From Pterois miles (Eukaryota > Chordata > Actinopteri > Perciformes > Scorpaenidae): a DNA stretch of 64,000 bases. Positions 36,641 to 48,600 of the stretch are shown one piece after another; the stretch's first letter is position 1; each line of letters opens with the position of its first letter. The stretch covers positions 62,001-126,000 of the forward strand of contig CAMQGK010000253.1 of the NCBI GenBank assembly GCA_947000775.1, given 5' to 3'. A program made the position numbers and the translations under genes. The notes under the pieces were generated by a model. That model was not told where the DNA came from and did not search any database. It saw only the letters and a program-made list of their open reading frames with translations.

Positions 36641-39600
36641 ATGGAGGTCGACTCAGGTAAACGTGTAGTTGCCGCGACGCTTGTGTTTGCAGCTAACGTT
36701 GTTAGCTTAAAACTTTTCAGACGCAGCGCAGCGTTAGCTAACCAGCTAGTAATGCTAGCATCAAAGTGAGACCGAAGAGCTGCTAACAACCAGCTACCAA
36801 CTCGGACATGCTAGTTAATGGTTTGATAAAGGGTGTTTCTGTGAGAGAGCACAAGTTACAGCCTGGAAGGACCTGTTTGGTTTCGAGTCTCTTCACCGTA
36901 TGGAAACTCGCTGTTGTTATGTTTGGTTGCTGAGTGTGCTGTTTGGTTCAGCCGTTGTCTAAAGCTGGTTGAACACAAGGAGACAAAGTAGTCAGTGTTA
37001 CACGTTGACCTCAATCATTAGATTTCACCTTTTTAACAGGTCAAAGCTTCACTGTCTGCTGTGATGGTGGCTGGCAAACACTCCTTTGTGTCTTCTTATA
37101 ATAATAAAACTAAGTGGCAGTCATTTAGTCCAGCCTTCATTACACAGATTACCTCAGATATATTCACTAAACTTGGTAGAGAATCATCAAAGTACCTCCT
37201 AACATGTCACATCTTTCATATGATTATATTCACAACTGTCTTTATTGGAAAAGTCACTCATGTCTGGCAAAAGTACCCTTGATAAAACTTTATAATAAGC
37301 ATCTATAAATGGGAAATTAAGTGTTAATAAAACTTAATTAATAGTTTTATAATTTTACTGTTAACAAACCGTAAAATTAATTGATAATAATTAATGAATT
37401 AATAATGTCTACGAATTATGAGTAATGTTGTAAATTATGTGTTATCTTAAGTATGTGTCATATGAAATAATTATGTAAATAAATAAATTCTATATTGTAT
37501 CATAGCTGATAAGAGATGATAACAATTACACTGATTACATTAGTAAAGTATTAACGGCTTATTACAAAATTTTGCAAAACATCTATAAACATTATATTGA
37601 CTTATGGACCAGAAACTGATTTCTTAATCATTGGTAAAGCATTAATTATATATCTAAATAATGTTTATTGATGCTTTACAAAGTATTTATTAAACATTTA
37701 ACAAAAAATTATTATCATCAGTTTATAGCAACTTTTTAATAACTGCCCAAACAATGTTTATAGACGGATTACAAGTAATATATTAATCACTAATAATATT
37801 GTATATATTTATATATATCTCTCTATTAAATGCTACTCATAGTATAGACAATTTTATAATGTGTGCAACAATAAACTGTTAAAATAAATTATAACATTAC
37901 TAATAATTAATAAACATTAATTATCATATAGTTGTTTGTGAACAGTAAAATAACTATTCACAAAGTTTAATTAACTATCAATTTTTCTGTTATAAATGAT
38001 GGTTATTGTGAAGTTTTACTCATCTCTGTCTTTGATCAATATCAACATGTCACTGCATTTGTCAGTTTTAACCGTAACTGTTGGAAATGAAAAGCTGTGA
38101 TTGAACGGTAGCCTTGAGCACCACATTATCAAATATATGAACTCTGTAATGTCTAATCATGTATATTCACATTTTCTAGTCTTCTACACCGATCATAGTG
38201 GAAGAGTCAATAGCAACCCACTGCTGGACCAGCTCCCCAGCTACCAGTCCCTGCTGTACCGCAGGAAATCGTCGACCGGTGGCACCAAACGACGGAGCAG
38301 CTCCAGAACGCGACTTGGCTCCTCTGGCGGTGGGAAATGGGGCGTGAGCACAGTCAGCAGACATGAGGAGAAACAGAAGAGTCAGACGGATGAGAGACCC
38401 ATCAGGGAACTAGCCAAGACCATGGCCGAGAAACGCAGAGACAAGTAGGACATTAGTATACTTACCACCCTCAGATGTTAAACCGACCTGTGTGCTGCCA
38501 TTTTTGGAGGATAACATACTTGGCTATGGTAAACGGTCATTATATCACCAGTCTATTCATCTGTCATCTGTCAATTGTACATCAGCAGAAATGTATAAAG
38601 TATGTGTGAAAGATAAATATCCATATAAATTGAAGCTGACAGAGGCAAAAGGGGACATATATTACAAAACTGAAGTTAGTATATGATATTGATGCTTATG
38701 AATTAGGAGGACCTTGACAATTTGTCACCCATTACTCTTGTTTGTTTTGGCATAAGTCACCTGTCAGCAGTTCAAAATATGTAAATCTTTGGATTTTATA
38801 TGACTAAAATCTACAAGCCAGATGCTGACTACACAATCATCTGGACAAAGATAAGCTAGCTGATGTTGACTGAATACTAACAAAACATCAGCTAACACTG
38901 CATATTTAATCCACTGGTATCTTGCAGAATGAAACTCTTGCTTTTGACACTTGCATCAAGCAGCCAGTGGATGGTACTCTATCCTCTATCCCTCTATCCT
39001 CCAAAAATGGCAGAGTTGCTGTCGGTGACGTCACATTCTCATTCCCTATTAATGTTTTTATTGTTTGCTATGTGTAAAAGGTAAACTGTATAGCATAAGT
39101 CAATGAACGATGTGTTTGACTGTTAGAACACAGCGCTTGGAGGAGGATCGAGAGCTCAGCAGTTTTAGACAGCTGAGGCAAAGCACCCGCAAGTACCTGA
39201 GGAGGTTGAGGGATGACGCCCATGAATGGCTGAGCTCCCTGAAGCTCTGGAGGGGAGACATCCACCTGATAGAAGGTGAGAAATGAAAAAGAGGCATTAA
39301 TTGGTTTCTATAGGAGGACCAAAATGAGAAAAAGAAAGAAAGAAAGAAAGAAATTCTTTATTAGTCCAAAGGGGGGAAATTAAGTTTAAAATTGTAGTTA
39401 AAAAAGAAAAGTACAAAGAAATAAATGAGGGGGGGGGGGGGGGGCGGGGGGGGGGGGGGGGGGGGGGGGGGCGGGGGGGGACGGGGGGGGGGAGGGGGGA
39501 CTGCGGTCTTGGTCCATGGATGACCAACATGAGCTACTGCCGCCCCCGGCAGTATCTGCCTTTGCTCTAAGAGAAAGTGCACCAATTGTGGTTTTGTTGC

Positions 39601-42600
39601 CCCAAAATTAATTTCTTTATCTCTTCCCCTTCACACTCAATAGGAATGTTTGGCACAGGGATTCTGTCCTACTTCTCGTTCCTGCGCTTCCTGGTCATGC
39701 TCAACTTGATCATCTTTGTGCTCATGTTCAGCTTCGTCATGCTACCCATCATCATAGCCCCCAGCGCTTCAGGGAATATCACCTACAACCAGAACGATGG
39801 TGAGAGGACGCTTGTTTGTTTCAACATTACGCATAAACTCGACATAGATTAGTCCTGAGCTTCTACTTCCCTGTGTTTTGCTGCAGGAAGTGTGTGCAGT
39901 TTGTATCCCAGCAGCTCCCGGCGAGGTCTGGTCATCTTTCATGAGCACATTACAGATCTGCTGTCTGGTGGAGTAAGTCATGTCTAAAGGATAGTTTAGA
40001 TATTTTTCAACTTGGACCCTATTTTCCCTTGTGCTGTTCACGGGCTGCAATATGGTGCTATTGGGGCAAGCTGGCACCGTCAGTTACATCTATTAAAAGT
40101 GCTTATTTTTGTCATGACAGGCTCTGATTGTTATTATAAGTGTCTGACATAATGAAAAGGGTCTCTGTGACGTGTTTTCAGAAGACAATGGTGGAATAGT
40201 TTAATACATCCTTGGTAGAAACATGAGTGCCAGCCAGGCAGAGATTGTTGTGTTGGAGTACAGAAAGCGTAGCTTAAGATTTTTAATGTCAGGGATGAAT
40301 ATTTAGATGATTTCAGTGGCGTGGATGAGGTCTTTGAATTTGATGGCCCCCTGTATTATTTGAGCGAGGGTACACAGATGATCAGGTTTCACAATGAGAC
40401 TTCTCCTTGAGCACGACTGGATAAAGTGAAACATAAGAAAAAGGTTTTATTTCTCTGTAGGGTCCTTTCTATAATGTTCTCAGACACTTATGATAACAAT
40501 GTGAGCCTGTCACTGGCAAAAACAAGCACTTTTAGTGGACGTAACGTTACACTGATGCTGCTCACGTCCCCTCACAGCCCGTTTCACGGCTGTCGGTTAC
40601 AGCGTTCTCCCTCAATAATTTACCCATTTTAGTGTTTTTCAAGTGTTGTCACCATTAGTCATATAAACACAAAAACATGGGGAAATAGAGTTCAGGTTGA
40701 AAAATACAGAAGTTGCTCTTTAATGTCCCTAGAAGAAAAAAAAAAAAGGTTGCATTTGGTTTCTTCACTCACCTTTTGTACTTAACCTGCAGGGCTTTCT
40801 GGAACAAACCTATCTTTTCTATGGCTACTACAAGGTGGACAAAATACACTTTCCCAAGACCACTTACAATTTGCCGTTGGCCTACCTGCTGGTCACAATA
40901 GCCTACCTCTTCCTCAGTCTCATCTGGATTGTTAAAAGGTACTGAAAAGACAAAACTTCAGTTTAACTTCTGGAAACGTTCGCTCACTTTGATTAACTTT
41001 TCTTCTTCGAGGTCTGCCACGGGATTCAAACGTAACCTGGTTCAGGACGAGGACCGCTTTCAGAGCTTTTGCAACAAGATTTTCGCTGGCTGGGACTTCT
41101 GCATCACCAACGAGAACGCCGTGAGGCTGAAGAGAAGCAGCTTGCTGTATGAGCTCAGGGTTAGTTGATCATTGCTGTTGAACAGGATGTGTTTTATAGG
41201 GTGGAAATTAGCAGGAGCCAAAAGATAAGATTCAGAAAGTTCAATGTAAACCTAAATAGCAGCATAGTGTTGTAAAAGTCTACATCCACACTAATATGTT
41301 TTCGATTTAAGATGCATTACGTTTGCTACATTCATGCCTAGTGTCCACACTACTCTGCCACTTTCGAGATGTTTGAAAACCCTGCTTTTTAGCTTTTATT
41401 CTTTTAGAGCTTTTCAAAAAGCTCTTTTCACTCGATGTGTTTTTCCCTCAGAAATGAATTGTTTGCTCTAAATGTTTAATCGATTGAATGTTTGCCTGCT
41501 TCCCTCTAAAAATGCATGTTCTTCTATCCCCAGACGGATTTAGAGGAGGAGAGGATCAAACAGAAAATAGCAGATCGCACCCGCAAAGAGAGGTGCCGGA
41601 TTTACCTCATCCGCCTCATTCTCAACATTTTTGTTATCGGCGTACTGGCTGGTTGCTTCTACAGCATTTATGTAGCCACCATCTTCTCCCAGAAAGTACA
41701 GATGGATAAGATAAAGGTAATGAAATGTTGCTGATGTCCTTTGACCTCTACTTCGGTCTTATTAGGCTTTTGTCCAAGTAACTGATTGTTGCTATTGGAA
41801 ACCATTCAAACTTGAAACCAGATTTTGTTTGAGTGATCACCTATGATTTTCTCTTTTTTGTCCAGTTCTGTGAAACATTTTCTAAAATTGAGATCCTGAC
41901 TTTTTAATATGCTTAGGGGGAAACGTTTATCATATTTAGACCTTTAAACTTACATCTCTTTTTGCTCGGTTGCAGGAGAATTTCATCGTGGATCTCATCT
42001 ATGAGTATCTACCCTCAATTGTCATCACCTTGGCCAACTTCATCACCCCCCTCCTCTTCTCCATTATCATCAATTATGAGGACTACTCGCCTGCCTTCGA
42101 GATCCGCTTCACTCTCATGAGGTAAAGTGGGCTTCACTGACCACTTCTTCATCCTTTCTCTTAACCATGTGAAACCCACAATAGACCAGTTTTTGTCTTT
42201 TGAATGCTCTAGGTCTCTAGTATGTGGCTGTAAAGTTTCATGAGGCTGTGATTATCATAGAGGTCACCACAGGTCATTTTATACAGTGAGGTCAAGTTTA
42301 GAAAAATGGTCTTACTACAATAAAATGGTTACTATGGGGACTAACATCACACATGAATACAGTTGGTCTCATTGAATCCACAAGAGTCTCGGTTTAACTG
42401 TCATTCCCAACAGGGATGAACCGATACTGGATGAGATATTGCACCGATACTGACTCAAATGCTGTGGCTGGATCGGTTATTGATGACAATGGGGCCGATC
42501 TATTCAATTCAGTTCTATTTTCTTTAAACTACACACATTATATACTGGAAATTAAATTTTAGTAAAATTGTTGTTGCAAATGTTGTTAAAAATATTTACA

Positions 42601-45600
42601 CTTGAATTTATCAAGTTGTTTGCTGTAAGATTTATTATTTTAATATCAGTTCAGTAAAATTATATCTCTAAATTATATATATTTCTTTGTCACATTTTGT
42701 TTTACAAATTTAGAAAAGCAATATTGAAGTCAAGTTTTATGTTGATGTACACATAACAAAATGATCCCAGTCACTTCCACATAGTGAGGCATACAGCTTA
42801 TTAATTTAACACTGGTATCAGATTGGTACTCAGTTAATCTGCAGATACATAAAGCCCAAGTATCTGTATCTGTGTCAGGACTGAAAAAGTCAGATCTGTG
42901 AATGCCTAGTACCCAGTTTATGGACACCGGAATGCAGAAATATTGAAACACGCCGTTTTTAGAATAAGTAAAAATAACACATTTATACTGCATTCAACTG
43001 TAGAAACTGTATGGTTTCTGCCACAAACTGCATGTGATTATCATAAAGTGGGCATGTCTGTAAAGGAGAGACTCGTGGGTACCCAGAGAACCCATTTACA
43101 TTCACATATCTTGAGGTCAGAAGTCAAGGGACCCCTTTGAAAATGACCATGCCAGTTTTCCCTTGCCAAAATTTAGCTATAGAGCATTATTTGTAAATTT
43201 CCCCACTGTGGGACTAATAAAGGAATATCTTATCTTATCTTATCTTATTTAGCCTCCTTCATGACCGTAAAGTCGATCGGGATCGGGAGTCTCAGAGTGT
43301 TAATGGTGGTGTTTACTTGAAATTTACATGAGGAGACAAACACTATCAGGAAAAATGGCACATTTGTCAATAAAAGATGATGCAAAAAGTAGGACTTAAT
43401 GCATACAGTCATGACACATGAAATGTGTAAAAATATAAATATACATATACAGTATATGTAATTGACACATGTTCTATTACACAGACTGTTGACTGTTATG
43501 GAAAGTTAAAGTTTCATCTCCTCTCTCGAATTATTCCCGAACCTCCGGTTGCATGACTACTTCACTCAGAGCAGCTTCACAGCTGCCAGTCATGGCATCT
43601 CAACCCCTTTTTATAGTATCAAATAACTCATTAAAACCAATCATCAGAAAAATTAACACAAACATACATCAGCATAATGAGACGTACCTAAAATGACTAT
43701 AAACATTTGGGGAAAATTAATTTATCTCATACTTATATGTGTCCCGTTCCCTACATGGAGAGGGCGGGATTTATGACCTATACTGCAGCCAACCACTAGG
43801 GGGAGTTCATGATGCTTTTGCTTCACTTTTGGGGAGCTGTCATGTCATCCATCTTTAAATGCAGTCTGTTGTGTGGACATAATATTGCTGAATGTACTAA
43901 TTTTGTGTCCTTTCTCTTTCTTTTTTCTGTCTCCTGCCTTTCTTTACAGGTGTGTCTTCATGCGGTTGACCAGTATTGGGGTTTTGCTCTTTTCTCTCTG
44001 GTCTCAGATCACTAAATGTGAAAAGGAGCCCTGCATCTGTGGTTATAACCATTTGCTTTACTCTGTAAGTCGTTTCCCTGCATCCCAACACAACATACGA
44101 TGATTCCTTGTAATAATATACAGGTCACGTCAACATGCATACCTGTAGCTCACTTCTTGATGATTTCCTGAAACCATCTAAGAGGTTGCAGAGCTACTTT
44201 AGAACGTAAATCATCATTTGCATTAGATTATCACTGCACAGGCATGTGCCCATTCTCTGGTCTTGATTAAAAGATGCCCTTCATTGGTAAGTGAGCACCA
44301 CATTTGTTCAGTCCTTTGTCACTCATGTAGGTTTTCAGTACTAAATCCAATCTTCTTCCACAAACTGATCCTGGTATGAGTCTCAGAAATACCTCCCTCA
44401 AATCTTATGATGACGTAATCTCAGTGTTTTTTATTTGTGCCTCTGTCTACCTCTTTGCTGTTGTTTGTCCGCAGTGTTGGGAGACCCGTGTAGGCCAGGA
44501 GATGTACAAACTCACCATCTTTGACTTCATCATCATTGTCGCAGTCACCATCTTTGTGGAGTTTCCCAGAAAGTAAGTCCTCATCTTACCTAAGTCCAAA
44601 AAAAAAAAATCAACCCTTTATTATTTTTCTAGTTTCATGGACAAAATGTGGTCATCTTAAGAGGTTTTGACATTTTAAAGGAACAGTGTGTAGCATTTAC
44701 GGGGATTTATTAGCAGAAATGGAATAGAATATTTAGGGCTGTCAATTGATTAAAATATTTAATTGTGATTAAATATATTGTCCATACTTAATCGCAAATA
44801 AATCATTTCACATTTTTTATCTGTTAGAAATGTTCTTTAAATGGAGATTTGTCAAGTATTTAATACTCTTACCAACATGAGAATGGGCAAATGTAATGTT
44901 GTATGCAAATATATGTGTATATTTATTACTAGAAATCAATTAATAGCACAAAACAATGAAAATATTGTTCAGAAACCTTCAGAGGTTCTGTATAAAAAAT
45001 TTGCAGGCAACAACAGCTGTCAGTGTGTCAGTCTGCTGACTTGACTACGACTTGCCACAAACTGCATGTGATTATCATAAAGTGGGCATGTCTGTAGGGG
45101 AGACACGTGGGTACCCAGAGAACCCATTTACATTCACATATGTTGAGGTCAGCGGTCAAGGACCCCTTTTGAAAATGGCCGTGCCGGTTTTCCCACACCA
45201 AAATTCAGTGTAAGATTGGAGCGTTATTTAGCCTCCTTCAGCCCCCTCACCGTGTTGTACAATGGATTCCTCAGGTTTTCTTGTTTCATACATACCTGTA
45301 TCTTCATTCTAGCTTTAAAACTGAGCCCGCTACAACTTCAAAATTACAAGTTGCATTCATGCATTAAAGAAATTAGTGGCATTAAAATGAATTTGCGTTA
45401 ACACATTATTATCACTTTAAATCTGACAGCCCTAATAATATTAATAAGTATGTATTCTTTAGTGTATAACCACTTAAAATAAGGAATCAAGGAAGCACAC
45501 ACGAAAGAAGTAGAAGTTTCACCGCCAGATCCTACACACTGCTCCTTAAACCTTATAAAAGTATCCTGTCCCTGTGCAACCGTTGACATATTCTACAGTA

Positions 45601-48600
45601 TTTTCAGTATTTTTTAAGCTTTGCTCAATTATATGTATTTTATTCTGCTGCAATCCAGTCATTTTTCTTGCCTTTCCTCTGGTGATACTTTTAGATGGAA
45701 ATCTTTCACACCCTTTGTTCCTTAGTCATTTGTAACAGTGTCCTTGTGTTACTCCTCAGGCTGATAGTGAATTACTGTGACTGTGGCCTGGCTAAGTGGT
45801 GGGGCCAGCAGGAGTTTGCTATTCCTCAGAATGTGCTAGAGATCGTCTACGGTCAAACCATCTGCTGGATCGGCACCTTCTACAGCCCGATGCTGCCTGC
45901 CATCTGCACTATTAAATACTTCTTTATCTTCTATATCAAAAAGGTCCTTTCATTTCTTACATGTTTTTTTTTTTTGTTTGTTTGTTTACATCGATCAAAA
46001 TCAGATATTGTAGAAGTTTATGATGTTCTTCTGTGCTCCATATTTGCAGGTCTCATTGATGAACAACTGCCGTCCAGCCACACGTCCGTTCAGAGCTTCC
46101 AGCTCCAACTTCTTCTTCTTGGCTGTGCTGCTGATTGGCCTAGCGCTGGCCTGCCTGCCTGTCACGTTTAGTGTGGCACAGTGAGTAACGCACTGTCGAT
46201 GATGTTACGGTTTAACTTCAGTCTGTAGAGCTCAACAGTGAGGCTCCGCAAGTGAAAGTCCCATTCATATTCTGAATCACAAATTTAATCAGAGAGGAAA
46301 CTGCTTATAGTGATCACGATTACAGTGATCAGCTGCTTATATGGATCAAAAAGCTTGGGACAGAATCATTCCTGTACAAATGCTGTTTAAATGGTAAACA
46401 GACTATTTCATTTATATAGCGCTTTTCCAGTCTTCCGACCACACAAAGCTCTTATAGTAATCACATAGTCTGCTAATAGTGTTCATTTTGGGTTTTGTCT
46501 TACATGATAACATATGGAAAACATTTTATAACTACGTTAACATTAAGTACTGAACTCACTTAATATTTTGCCTTGTGGATCGTCTGCTTTCCGTCTGGAT
46601 GCCATGAGGCTGATGCTGTGTGCACATTGATATTGTGACAGGAAAAGAAAAATAATTTATTAATATGCACGGGGAAAGTGCCTGCGGTTGAAGCAGCTTG
46701 ATAATGTTTGTCACGTAATGCCCCCAAAGCGAAACTCAGCCTACCAGCTCAACGGCACAGCGGCCGGCAGCTCATACAGACCAGGGGCCCGTTTCCTATA
46801 TGCCACTACCAAGTGAGTGAACGAGGAGCCCTGGCAAAGGACGCCGTCCGTTCATTTGTAATGCGCTCGGGCTGCAGAGCCGGCAGTGCCTCCCCCTCAG
46901 TGAGGGAAATGGCAGAAGAATTGACAGTGATCCAGTAAATAACGAAGCGGTCTGTTTCACTACTTTGTGTTATAATTATACAAATGTCAATGAGATGGTA
47001 ATCTGCATCAGAAATGATGCACAATAATCCTAATCATTTGCTTACAGTGATCAATTTGACCCAGATAAACAGTTTCCACTGTATTATCCATGTCGTAACC
47101 ATCCAAGGCAGACTGACCACGAGCTACAAGATTGTGCAACGACAGTCTATGCTCCTGTCTAAGCCACAAGCCGATATCAGCCTCGTTGAATGTCCTCCCG
47201 TTTGCCATACACCTTTTGTCCTCTGGGGTCAAAATGACCCCTCTTGGTTTGACTGTTATTTAAAGCATATAGTATAAATATTTCATTCATTTTTGTGTTA
47301 CACCTTTAGCCTTACTTCAGTCCAACCCATTACCACACATTTTTCCCTTCATTTTGGAATTTAGGGCCAATAGACCTTATTTACATGAAAGTATACCCTT
47401 TTGTGAGTTACAAAAATAAATGAAATGTGGGGTCAGATTGACCCCAGGACATTATGAGGGTTAAGAAAAGTGGCAGCTTGTTTGGGAACTTTATCTTATG
47501 TTACATAAATAGTTCAGTGAAATGTTTGAGTCGAGAAATAATGCCTGCAGATGCTTAATCTGTCTTCATTTTAGATCAACAATGTTAGGTTTAAAGTTTT
47601 TCGTGATTTTCCAGAGGCGGCAAATCGCCATTCACAATGGTTTATGGGATGAGTAATTTCTTCAGTCATAAAGGAACAGTGTGTAAAATTTAGGGGATCT
47701 AATGGCAGACATGGAATATTATATTAATAATTTCTTTTGTGTATAATCACCTGAAAATAAGAATTTAGTTTTTTGTTACGTTAGAATGATAATGATAATA
47801 ACCACATGCAGAGCCGGCTCTAGGTAAGGCAATTAGCATTTGTACGTGTCTGCATCGGCCACCGTAGCTTTCCAACACGCTTTGGCCACAAGGGAAGTTC
47901 AGTTGGATGCAATTTGCAGCTTCACCACTAGATGCCGCTAAATCTCACACAGTGCACCTTTTTAAGAAAAATATTTTTTGCTTTGATTCAAATGTTTTAT
48001 GGTCTTGAACAGAAGTTGGATTATTTGACATTTTTTCCCTATAATTGGCATATTAAGCTGATTATCAAGCAGGTGCATCTGCTGTAAAACACGTGTGACT
48101 CCGCCCCTTTGTCAGTCAAACTGCCGTTCAATCGGTAGACCTCAGCGGTGTTGCCAGCTTAGCAGCTTTGTCACTATATCAGCTTTGTCACTGTAAAAGA
48201 AAACTCGCTAAGAGTTTTCTTTTTCAAAAAAGTGACTAGCGACAAATCTAGCACCTTTTTCTGGTATTATTGGAGACTTTTGGAGACTGACATGAAAGCA
48301 TGTATCATTCTTGACAGACCATAGGTGTTGTTCAATAAATGTTGACTGACCCCCACCCACAAAAAAAAAAAAAAAAAAACACAAAAAAACATCAAAAACC
48401 TGTATCAGCCGACCTCTAGTCTTGAGTCATGAGGACAGCCATCATTGGTTGGTTTGGTTCCATACTTAAAACTCTTTAAATAAGGATTTTCTGAATGGTA
48501 AATGCAAGTGAATAAATGGGAATATCACTTCAGAAACCATTCAAAAAATAGGCGGTCAGTGTTGAGCTCTACTGAGTAATATCATGTCAATATTCGTCTC

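Noticed and set aside
39297..39585. Poly-proline frames on the minus strand
   Set aside because: Translation of the poly-G tract within a tmc7 intron.
46708..46938. 76-codon frame in tmc7 intron 13
   Set aside because: It lies within a degraded DNA transposon and shows no recognisable transposase motif.
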